From: Stachybotrys elegans
Lineage: Eukaryota; Ascomycota; Sordariomycetes; Hypocreales; Stachybotryaceae
DNA length: 64,000 bases
Assembly (NCBI GenBank): GCA_020746835.1
Contig: JAGPNK010000005.1
Coordinates: forward strand, 2,046,001 to 2,110,000
Reading direction: 5' to 3'
Of the stretch, positions 44,739 to 54,074 are shown in pieces. The notes under the pieces are model-generated. The model did no database searches. It was not told the origin of the DNA and saw nothing but the letters and a program-made list of their open reading frames with translations. Numbering within the stretch: the first letter of the stretch is position 1; every line of letters begins with the position of its first letter. Both the position numbers and the translations under genes were made by a program.

Positions 44739-45471
44739 AACGAAGCACCGTCTCTTGATAAATGGCCCTGCGTTCAAAGTACAGGCTTCGCTGCCCATAA
44801 TTTGGTGACGCTTGAGCCATGACTGGAAGGAAAGTCGTTTTGTAACAATGCTTTGTTCCGTGTAGCTGGCCCGGCGTCAACACACAACACAAAATCGAAG
44901 GGCACAAGGTAGTGGCTCGATAATACCTGGAAATCGACATAAAATGCAAGGCACTCCGTGACGTAAAATGAAAGACGGGACAGAAGAGCCGTATCTGATT
45001 CAGCCAAGATTGGGGCAGGTGCTCGGCAAGTACGCCAGCTGGCAGGCGCGACTACAGTGACGCCAAACTCACCGCATTCTCAAGTGACGGGTTTCCTCTT
45101 CATCCTTCTCTTCCACTTCCTCTGCCTCTTGCCTTTACCCCAAGCGATGCTCTCTTCTTCTTTTGCGCTGCTTCTGCGATTCTTCAGCGAGTATCTCATC
45201 GCGACCACACAAGCCACAGCTTTCTTCCCAGCATCCTCATCCAGCAGGACGACTGCGCGGGATCAAATGCGACAAGCGCCCTACGTGATAACTGCGCCTG
45301 CTTCCACTGGAATCAGATCATCCAAAAACCAGGCATGAGAACCGCGACACTCGCATTGCCCATCTGTCACATCGCAAGTCTACGACTCACCATCACCCCG
45401 GCCCACGACGAACACAACCCCCGATGCTCCCCATCACTGCCCCTATCGAATCATAGACTAACAGCTTCGCC
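44739..45471. other. Intergenic region, no gene seen
   Basis: Between the HET gene and the small Cys/His-rich gene; pyrimidine-rich from about 45090. Confidence 0.5.
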
Positions 45472-46002
45472 ATGTGCCGAGACGAACGACAACAGTGCCC
45501 TTGGTGCCACTGGTCGCGACACATCCATTGGGAGTGGTGCGAGGCGTACCTCGCCGACCTGAAGCGCGGCATCATGGCATTGCAGGAGCCGCTGCCCAAG
45601 CCCGATAACTGCCCGAACCGATTCTCCGTGGTGACGCTGGAGCTGGGGATCCTGACGTGCCCCATCGAGGAGTGCCCGACGACGGAGCTGGAGCCCGCGC
45701 GGCTGGCCGAGATTGCCGAGGAGCTGCGGCAGCTGCGGGCCGAGATGGCCGCTGAGAAGGCGCGCGTCGAAGAGATCAAGAGGGACTTTGCCGACAAATA
45801 CTTCCAGCGGAGGCCCGTGGTGCGGCCGCGCAAGGAGAGCGACCTGTCAAGGGGTCTGGAGCAGCTTGCGTGGCTGACGAGCCGCCGCGAGTGCTACCTC
45901 GATGAGCACGGAGAGTGCGCCGTGGTCGACTCGGAGGACGAGGAGTCCCTACAGTACAGCGAACACACGCCGATACTGACGACCCGAACAACGAAAGCGT
46001 AA
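45472..46002 (+). CDS. Small Cys/His-rich protein with predicted coiled coil (hypothetical)
   Basis: Unspliced protein of 176 residues, beginning MCRDERQQCPWCHWSRHIHW. CPWCHWSRHIHWEWC and later ILTCPIEECPTT hold Cys and His at zinc-compatible spacing, though they match no zinc-finger family I know. A charged helix follows at about residues 75-110 (LAEIAEELRQLRAEMAAEKA) and probably forms a coiled coil. The C-terminus is acidic. Third positions are strongly GC-biased, supporting real coding. It may be a fungal lineage-specific protein; the role is unknown. Confidence 0.65.
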   Translation: MCRDERQQCPWCHWSRHIHWEWCEAYLADLKRGIMALQEPLPKPDNCPNRFSVVTLELGILTCPIEECPTTELEPARLAEIAEELRQLRAEMAAEKARVEEIKRDFADKYFQRRPVVRPRKESDLSRGLEQLAWLTSRRECYLDEHGECAVVDSEDEESLQYSEHTPILTTRTTKA

Positions 46003-46793
46003 TCAGCGAGCGCAATCAGACGGCCTGACAGGAAAGAGATATTGTTATTGCTCAGAGAGGTGGCGGATGGGAGGTATGCGAGGCGTCTTGAGGAGTTTCA
46101 TGGTCTGTCTGCTTCGTCTTCAAGCGACACAATACCCAGGGTGCCATTTTGATTGATAGATATCGGGGATTACGGTGATGGAGGAGGAGCGCAGGCAGCG
46201 GTGGTCAAATCGACCTGCCTCACCGCACTACACCGAGGCAGGACCAATGATAATAGTACGGAGTAATAATGGAATGACTGCCCAGACCCAGATGCACAGA
46301 TGCAAGCGGTGGTTGAGCCCACGGCTGCTCTCGAACCAGAATCAAGCTTTCCGATCCCCCCAGGATGGCGATTGGTCTCCTCCGACCCGCTAATGCAAGG
46401 CACAACGCATAAACAGGCCCCTGGCCCGGCCAATCTCGGCAGTGGACCGCCCACCACTAGGGAAGCCCACCCCCTGAAGACCCTTTCCTCCAAGCAGGTT
46501 AATGGATGGCCCGGGAGGCGTGTGTACCTGCCGCTACAGAGGCCTGCGCGCCCAATCAAAAGTACCAATCCCGGCAAGCTCCAGCGCCCTTGTTTCCGGA
46601 ATCCAAACATCAGGGAGAGAAAAACCAACGGGGCCGTCTGCAAATACACCTCACTCATCCCTTCCTTTTTTTTTTATTATCCCTCTCCCTCACCTCCCTC
46701 CATTCGTTTCAAAGAGATAGACGCCTTCGATCTCAATTCGCGTTCGTTTCTAGTGATCGAAGCCCGCAGCCGCAACAACAAAACCACCCTGCC
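46003..46793. other. Upstream region of the membrane-protein gene
   Basis: Pyrimidine-rich leader with a T/C-rich run near 46660-46710. No separate gene seen. Confidence 0.5.
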
Positions 46794-47994
46794 ATGCAGC
46801 CGTCCCTCCTCCTGGCCGCCATGGCCATCGGCGCCTCCGCCGTGCACGTCGACCTCGAGAGACGCGAGGGCGAGGCCATCAACACGCTCTCGCCCTGGGT
46901 ATCCGTCGACGACGAGGGGCAGCCCGCCGCCACTTTGACGCCCTCGCCCACGACCGTCGACGGCACCACGTCGCTCGTCGACGCCGCCCCCGTCCAGCTC
47001 ACGGCCGAAGTCTTCACCAGCACCAGGCTGGGCAGGCTCAGCACGAGCACCGGCGAGCCGCCCAACCCAACGGCTGACACCCAGCGCGGTAGGGGCGCCT
47101 TCTCCCGCTGCAAGAACATGGACGGCGAGTTTGCGCCCTTCTGCCGTCCCAACCGCAACAGCACCCTCGAGCCTGACACTACATACTACGGTGCGTACCT
47201 GTCCCTCCTGCTCACCATGTGATTAAGATACTGATATATGTACGTGCAGTCACCTGGGATCCCGACTTCTACAACATCACCGACATCCCCTCCAATGTCA
47301 CCGTTGAGGTTTCCGTCCGCCTCGACTGGCTCAACTACAGCAACCCGGACCCTTCGCAGTGGGAGATGATACACGTCCAAACGTTTGATAAAGTGGAAGC
47401 CGAATGGGGCTACTCGGTTTTCCACGTCACCGGGGACCATATGAAGGACCGTGACGCCAACCACCATGGTCGCACCAACGCCACCCTCACTCTCGTCAGC
47501 TCCCTCACGGGCAACAGCAGGAAGAACTCCTCCATCGCCTTGCCCATCCTCATCGCCCGCCCCTCTCTCCCTGACATCCCCGCCGCGCACGCCAGCACCC
47601 GCGACCTCATCATCGGTCTGCCCATCGGCGTCGGCGCCATCCTCTTCATCCTTGTCGGTCTCTTCCTGTGGCACCGTCGCACGCGCCACATCGGCCTTGG
47701 TAACATCATGAGCCGCTCCCGTCACGGCTACAACTCGACCCGCACCCGCCGCATCTTCCGCCGCAACAAGGATCACGGTATCCAGCTCGACGTCCGCGGC
47801 GCCAGCCCCCCGTTCCCGAGTACCACGACCACCCAGAGCCGCCTCGCCGCCGTCGTGACAGCGACCTTGGCAGCTTGGCTGGCAGCCCCGTCGTGGCCTC
47901 GTTCCAGGGCCAGAACACCTCCACCGGGCGCAATGCCTTTCGCGACGAGATGCAGAGGCAGGAGCGGCAGAGACGCGATGAGCGCCGCCACTAG
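46794..47994 (+). pseudogene. Single-pass membrane protein with apparent one-base frameshift
   Basis: Exons 46794-47190 and 47250 onward. Signal peptide MQPSLLLAAMAIGASA, an ectodomain with N-glycosylation sequons (NRNSTLE, YNITD, NVTVEV) and a conserved-looking WDPDFYN/WLNYSN core, then one membrane helix (about 252-273, LIIGLPIGVGAILFILVGLFLW) and a basic cytosolic tail. After LDVRGASPP the reading frame runs into unnatural Ala/Arg-rich sequence. The frame +1 to it continues naturally with EYHDHPEPPRRRRDSDLG, SFQGQNTSTGRNAFRDEMQR and ends RRDERRH at 47994. The spliced length is 1 nt short of a multiple of three, consistent with one missing C in the C6 run at 47806-47811. It could be a sequencing error or a real mutation. 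Family unknown; the layout suggests a surface protein or sensor. Confidence 0.75.
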
Positions 47995-48575
47995 AAGACC
48001 ATCTAGACATTTTCACCATAGACAAAGCATCACTTCTGGGTTCGGATATATGCGACATGTAGAATAATAGGGTTGTTGGGTAACATTGCAGTTTGACGCG
48101 ATACGTATAACACGAGAAAGAATTGACATGGGATCATACATGGGACTATAGTGCAACATGAACCGCGGGCGAACCATAGTACCATTATTTCTCCCTTCTG
48201 ATTGCTCCACAGCATTGTGCTCGCCATCAGTATTCACCTTCCGCCCCCCCCAAAATACAGATAACCCCAGGCAGTACGACAACCCAAAACATTGCAAGAT
48301 AACCTTCCCGACCACAAAAACCACAGCCTCGAGGGTCATGGCGACCAGCCGCGGCGAACGACGTCCAAATCGACATTTTGCGTATGCAGCAGGTAGCAGC
48401 ATATATGGGTATCCGAAAGTCCACCAAGAACGCCCCATATCAAGACCTTTTGCCACCCCGTCCCTTCCGCCCTTCCCTTTGCCATTTCGCCACGAAAAAG
48501 CCGATCCCGCCAAAGAGGTTCCTTTCCCGTGACCCAACCATTGAACGCCTGTTCCCGCAAAACCACATGCCCTAG
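47995..48575. other. Convergent intergenic region
   Basis: 3' flanks of the membrane-protein and JmjC genes. No gene seen. Confidence 0.5.
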
Positions 48576-50282
48576 CTAGACCTTGATGCGTTTGGTGTTG
48601 TCCCCCAGCCCTGCCTCGTCGGGACCTCGTTTTAGCGTGTGGGTCGTCTCGTGCTCCGTCTCGTCCTCGCCGTAGCGGGCGCACAGGTCCAGCTGCGTCT
48701 CGCCCTCCCGGAGGAGGCGCATGTACTCGGCCGGGATGGCCGTCATGAGCTGGCAGGCCGAGTCGCAGGCCTGGTATTTTTCAATGTCCCAGTCCGACTC
48801 GGCGTAGTTCTTGGCCTCGGCGATGGTGTAGCCTGTGCTGAAGCCCTCATGGTATGCATCGGGAAGAACGACAATGGTCTCACCGGGCCGCTGGTCGACG
48901 ATCCGGTACGGCACCTTGAGCTTGTCCAGCTTGTCGGGGAAGAAGAACTCTGCGCGGTGTCGCATGAACTGGGAGCACTTATTCTTACGCCCAAGTGCTT
49001 CTTCGGCACGCTTGACGTCTGTGCAGGGCACCACGATCCATATCTTGCGTCCTTTGTACAGATGGTTGAGCGAGGCAAGGCGGAAGTCTTCCGCGTGGAT
49101 CTGAAAGGTGGCGCCGAAATGGGAGGCCGACTCGTAGACGTATGGTGTGTGAATTCCTGGAATAATGGCCCTCGTCTTGTCCAGCTTGTCTCCCTTGAGG
49201 GGGTGGATTGGGCTGTTCTTGGGCACACCAGCCAGCTCTCTCTGTTTTTGGGTCCATGCCGGAATATCTACTCGGTAGCGGACGTTGCGCAGCTGTTTCT
49301 CCTTGTTCTTGTTGAAGAGCTTCTTTAGCTTTTTGATGGCGGAATCAACGTCCTCGAGAGGCTCCGAGGTGGGCTCGGAAGCTATAAAGGTGCCCACGGA
49401 CGGTATGGTGTCAACCCTCCAGTAGCCGTTTCGTTTAATCTGATGGATTCGATAGGCATTTGCCGGTGCCTTTTGCGAGCTTCTCTCGGGTAGCTCATCC
49501 AACAGCTCACCAGGCAGGACGACCTTGAAGCATCCATCCTGTTCGGTCCCAGCACGCCTCGCAAGGGCGAGGATGGAAGCAAAATCCCCCCACTGCTCAG
49601 CCGTCGGTCTGAGTCTGAGCAGTTGATGTCCCTCGGGACCATCAAAATCGTAGGCTATGTCTGCATCCTGGAGGACGTTGAGGTTAAAATGGTTTGCACT
49701 TGAGCTAGATGTATGCGAGGTGTCATCTGAGCCAGCAGCCGTCGGCGTGACGGCCTCATCTTGTTCGGAGACGCTGGACACACTGGTCAAGGGCGAAGAG
49801 GGCGTCGGCGGGCGATTGGCTGTGGCGGCAGGGACTGGTGCATCTGATGGAGGAAAAACAGGGTAGACGAGGGTGGGAGGCTCGGAAGGTGCGGGCGGGA
49901 GATCGACACCGTTAGCCGGGAGTGGAGCTGCAATATCCCGTGTTATCTCGGGTGACGGCGCAGCTGGACAGGTGATTTGTTGCACATTGCTTGCAGGCAG
50001 CCCGGGGTTGGCAGATTGCGGCTCCGGGGGATGGCGGTGTTTGGTGTCGTCGATTGGCGGGCTTGTCCCGTCCAACAAGGATGACACGGGGATGGCGCGA
50101 GGGGTAGCATCGTCGGTGTGGGCTTGTTGGCGCCGGTCCTCGTCTGGCTGGGCGGCGGCGGCGAGCGCAGGGCAGCCCGGCGGGTCGGTGTTGGTTGCGA
50201 TATGGTCGCGGGGATGCTGGGCAGACATGTGCAGGGTCGGAATGGGCATATGTTCGCCATCCCAGACGGCGGCGGTGGTCAT
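48576..50282 (-). CDS. JmjN/JmjC-domain protein, KDM4-like
   Basis: Unspliced protein of 568 residues. The first about 200 residues are Pro/Ala/Ser-rich and disordered. LLRLRPTAEQWGDFASILAL with CFKVVLPGELL (about 220-260) looks like a JmjN motif, which in KDM4 enzymes packs on JmjC. The JmjC fold starts at TPYVYESASHFGATFQIHAED (about 379-399). The Fe(II) ligands are His396 and Glu398 (HAED in place of KDM4's HTED) and His478 in AYHEGFSTGYTIAEAKNYAE. The intervening SLNHLYKGRKIWIVVPC is a family signature. This predicts a 2-oxoglutarate dioxygenase, possibly a histone demethylase. No PHD, Tudor or zinc fingers are present, unlike yeast Rph1, and the N-terminal Pro-rich extension is unusual. 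Catalytic activity is inferred. Confidence 0.85.
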   Translation of the reverse strand: MTTAAVWDGEHMPIPTLHMSAQHPRDHIATNTDPPGCPALAAAAQPDEDRRQQAHTDDATPRAIPVSSLLDGTSPPIDDTKHRHPPEPQSANPGLPASNVQQITCPAAPSPEITRDIAAPLPANGVDLPPAPSEPPTLVYPVFPPSDAPVPAATANRPPTPSSPLTSVSSVSEQDEAVTPTAAGSDDTSHTSSSSANHFNLNVLQDADIAYDFDGPEGHQLLRLRPTAEQWGDFASILALARRAGTEQDGCFKVVLPGELLDELPERSSQKAPANAYRIHQIKRNGYWRVDTIPSVGTFIASEPTSEPLEDVDSAIKKLKKLFNKNKEKQLRNVRYRVDIPAWTQKQRELAGVPKNSPIHPLKGDKLDKTRAIIPGIHTPYVYESASHFGATFQIHAEDFRLASLNHLYKGRKIWIVVPCTDVKRAEEALGRKNKCSQFMRHRAEFFFPDKLDKLKVPYRIVDQRPGETIVVLPDAYHEGFSTGYTIAEAKNYAESDWDIEKYQACDSACQLMTAIPAEYMRLLREGETQLDLCARYGEDETEHETTHTLKRGPDEAGLGDNTKRIKV

Positions 50283-51869
50283 TGTTGGGCGACGGCCCGG
50301 CGAGGGCCAATTTATCTCTCAGCTGGGGCGGCGCAAAAGAGCCACGATTGCCGTTCCGAACGTCTCTCTGTCTGTCTCTCTGTCGGATGATGCGAGCGAA
50401 GCAGGACTCGCCCTCTTGCTCGTCTTGTGTCGTGCGGGCGATGCGAAGGAGACCCCGGGCAGCCAACGTCCTCGTGAAGCAATTTGTGGTTATTTTGACA
50501 GGTGGTCAAGATGGTGCAGCGCAAGTTTGGAGTCCTGGTCAGAAGGAGGGCCGTGGGATGTCGTCAGTTTTGAGGTCGGAGCAGGGATCAAGGGCCCTCT
50601 CTGTCTCGTCCTGGGTAAAGGACGTCAGCCCGCTAGCGGGGCAGAAGGCCGAACTAGGCCAGATTGACCAGAACAGGACGGAGGTCAGTGAACGAGTAAG
50701 TCGCAGAAAAGGGGGGGGGGGGAGGCAGCTTCGTGAAGGGTGAGGAAAGAAAACAAAACAAATAAAAACAAAAAATAAAATGATCGCAGCCTTGTGATAT
50801 CATGTGGGAAAAGGGAAAATCGGGCTTTGCGACAGGGTGGACACAACCATTCGCCAGACGTCTTGTGAGAGGAAAAGGATTTCCAGGTCCAGTTGGCAGA
50901 AACAAGGTTTCAGCAGGTGGTGCGCCCCAGCGTCCCCTGGAAGCGCATCATGCATTTGTACCTTTTGGTACTTGTATGTATGCAGGTCAGAGAAGGAGGA
51001 GGATGGCGCTCCTGCCTCGGACGTTCCGAAACAGGTACAGCGTTCCCCCCCCTCTTGCCCCGGATACCTCCAGCACTAGCATGCGCATGGCTGCTCGCTC
51101 TCTGGGGGTGTTAAGGCGTGAGGTATTGCTGGGCTTTGATTGTGGGTTGTGCGCTTTTTGTCAACAAACCCGGACGGAACACTTCTGTCGGTGAGAGAAC
51201 TGTGCCGCAAAGGAGACGGGCTCCTTGTCCCACGTTAGATACAAACGGCAAAGACACAAAGAAGGGGGGGCGCAGCAGCTGCATTCACAACCGCGCATGT
51301 TTGTTTGAAGGCGAAATATTGATTGATTGAGCCGGGCCATGTCTATCATTTCCCGTGAAGGACAAAGAAAGAAAGAAAAGGTCCCTTACATTCAAGCGGC
51401 TGCGATCTCCCGTCAGATCTGACCTATCATCCCTGGGCCACGCCATTCCGATCCTCTTTTCCCCTCCCGTCTTCCCTCTTCTCTCTCTCCCTGCCATGCA
51501 AACACGGCGCTGCAAGCACGGGACCTATGGAAACATTGACCTTGCAAACGCCCGTCTCTGCGTATCCTGATCCCGCCGCCCATTCCGTACATGTCCGGCG
51601 TTCAAAATCCAGCTAGCACTCCGGGACGCGGCCAAGCTGGAAGGATTTGCGGTCTGCCCATCGTGGTGCGATCCCGCTTGCCAGTATCATGATGTCACGT
51701 GTTGCCCGTCTACATGTTAACTGACCTCATCCTCGACGCAACCACGAGGGAGGTCTTCTGAGGGAGTGTGCTTCAATTCATGTTCATATTTCTTGGACGC
51801 CCGTCAATCTGTAGCAATGAATAAGTAAACAAGTCACACTCAGCCCCTCCGCGCCGCAATCCATTCATC
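50283..51869. other. Divergent region between JmjC and glycosyltransferase genes
   Basis: Possible shared promoter. Contains a G12 run (50711-50722) in a purine-rich stretch. No gene seen. Confidence 0.55.
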
Positions 51870-53584
51870 ATGACCGACCTCCACCCTCCACGCCGGATCC
51901 TCCTCCTTGTCACAACAGGCGGCTTCACGCATGCTGGTACCCTTCTCTTTGAACCCCCCACATCGTAGCAGATGGAAGGCAAAGATTCTCACAAACCGCA
52001 GCCCCCGTCCTTGAGCTCGGCGCCGTCCTCGCTTCGCGCGGCCATACCATCCACTTCGCCACCAACACCGGCCAGCACGTCTGGGCCCAGGCATACCCCT
52101 TCATCGCCGCCATCCACGACGTAGGCCCGGCTGTCCCCGACGATGCCACCGAGGACCACTATGAGCGTATGCGCGTATGGCTGCCCTCCCACGGCATGGG
52201 GCCCATGATGCGCTCCAAGCGCCTCTTTGATGCCGCCTGGCCCGACACCTACCGCCACCTGTGTGCCCTCTGCGCCGATCCGGCTACCCGCCCAGACTTC
52301 ATTGTCGCCGACTTCTTCGCCGATGCTGCGGCCCGCGACATCCTCCGCCAGTTCGGCATCCAGATTGCCGTGGTTTGGCCCCAAATGCCGTACTTCATGG
52401 CCCCGGCATCCTACGTCCCAGGACAGCCGGGCTTCCAGGTTGACGTCACGCTGACCTCGGAGCATGCCTCCTTGCTGTCCCGCTTCCGGAACGAGCTCGT
52501 CGTCTTTCGTGCTCTGCCAGACCTGGTCTCCTGGCTCCGCTGGACCAGCAAGATGAGAGCCAACGCGGGCGTCAACTACTCACTCCCACCCCAAACCTCT
52601 CCCGATTACCTCGTCCTGGTCAACTCCTTCTTTGGTCTCGAGGTGCCCAAGCAGTTACCCCCTCTAATAGTCCCCATCGGCCCCATTCTCAGCGACGAGT
52701 ACGCACCCTTGGACGACAGTCTTTCCAACTTCCTTTCCAAGCATGACCGCACAATCTACGTCTCCCTAGGAACCCACGTTGCCCTCCCATCCGATGACCT
52801 GGACAAGATCACCCGGGCCCTTATCAAGTCCCTCGACCTCAACCACATCAACGGCGTCATCTGGGCCATAGCAGCCAAATTACGCACCCGCTTCGACACA
52901 GCAAAAACCTATCACCGGGCTGCCAATCCTCCCATCTCCATGGCCTCTATCCTTGCTGGAACAGAGTCACAATTCATTCTTCCGTCCTTCGCCCCGCAGC
53001 GCGCCGTCCTCACCCATCCTAATACCAAGCTTTTTCTCACACACGGCGGCGGCTCCAGCGCCAACGAGACGCTCTTCCACGGAGTCCCTGTTGTCGTCAT
53101 CCCCTTCTTTTTCGATCAGCTCTGTAACGGCACGCGGCTAAGCGAAGCTGGTGTCGGCGTCTCTCTCGACAAGTCTACCTTTACCGCTGACAAGATCTCA
53201 CACGCCATCGGCCATGTCATGGCAGATACAGACGGGACCATTATCCGCAACTTGACTCGCGTGCAGCGCATTGCCCAAATCGCCTCTCGTCGCAAGCACC
53301 ATGGCGTGGACCTGATTGAAGAAGTCATGTATGACCAGGAACTCCGACTCCAAGACGGCCGGGAACTCCGGCCCATGCACCTGCAAACGGCTGACGCTCG
53401 TATGCCGCTGTGGAAGGCTCGCAACTGGGACATGTGGCTCGTCGGCCTGTCGGGATTCGCAGCCTGTAGTGTGGCTTGTTGGTGGACTTTGCGACACTCT
53501 CTACTCAGGACGCCCATCGTTCCTCAAATGTATATCACTACCTTGATGGGCTTTATGCTTCCTAGAAAGCCAAGCCTACCTTGA
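51870..53584 (+). CDS. UDP-glycosyltransferase (GT1-like) with C-terminal hydrophobic segment
   Basis: Predicted sugar transferase acting on a small lipophilic acceptor, 549 residues. Exons 51870-51936 and 52002-53584 are in phase. The N-terminal acceptor domain begins RILLLVTTGGFTHA; the His in GGFTHA fits the catalytic His of the family. The nucleotide-sugar motif is FAPQRAVLTHPNTKLFLTHG, followed by GGSSANETLFHGVPVVVIPFFFDQ, a clear PSPG-like block; Asp/Gln there contact the sugar. IYVSLGTHVAL is a further family landmark. Near the C-terminus MWLVGLSGFAACSVACWW could anchor the enzyme in the ER, as in animal UGTs. The acceptor is unknown. The second acidic catalytic residue is not certain. 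Confidence 0.9.
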
Positions 53585-54074
53585 ACCCTCACTACTTTGT
53601 AAGATATAGCACGAGTAATAAACAAGAGGAATAGAACAGCCCAGTCTTTCATATTCACCGGGAAACATTGAATTCAGCCCAACCAATACGCAGGGCAATA
53701 AACTACCTCCTAAGCCATGCTAACACCGCTTGCCGAGCGTTACCCAAGTAATGCGTCATTGTGTATTGCATGCGCCTTTTCCACGCAAATCAACCACCCC
53801 ATCCTGCCGAGAGGGGAAAAAAGATGCAAGAGGAAAGACATGTACATGTAATAAAGAGAAAGAGAGAAAGAGAGAAGAAAAAGAGAAAGAAACACCATGT
53901 GTGGTGAGGCCTCGTAAATATCGACCATGACTAACAGAGGGTATCAAGCGCAGCACGCGTTCCCATTCCTACCCGCCCACCAACCAACAGCAGCAGGTGC
54001 GGAGCGGTCAGGTCGGCAATAAAAATTAGGCATTATAAGAAATTCGTCACCCTGGACGAGGGTGTAGTACATCA
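53585..54074. other. Convergent intergenic region
   Basis: 3' flanks of the glycosyltransferase and Spa2 genes. A purine-rich AGAGAAAG run lies near 53850-53890. No gene seen. Confidence 0.5.

Noticed and set aside
47760..47860. A short intron to explain the frame change in the membrane-protein gene
   Set aside because: Candidate GT-AG pairs are under 40 nt or restore the wrong frame and have no branch point.
47186..48058. A 290-codon minus-strand frame opposite the membrane-protein gene
   Set aside because: Asp/Gly/Val-rich antisense shadow; it also spans the frameshift without relation to it.
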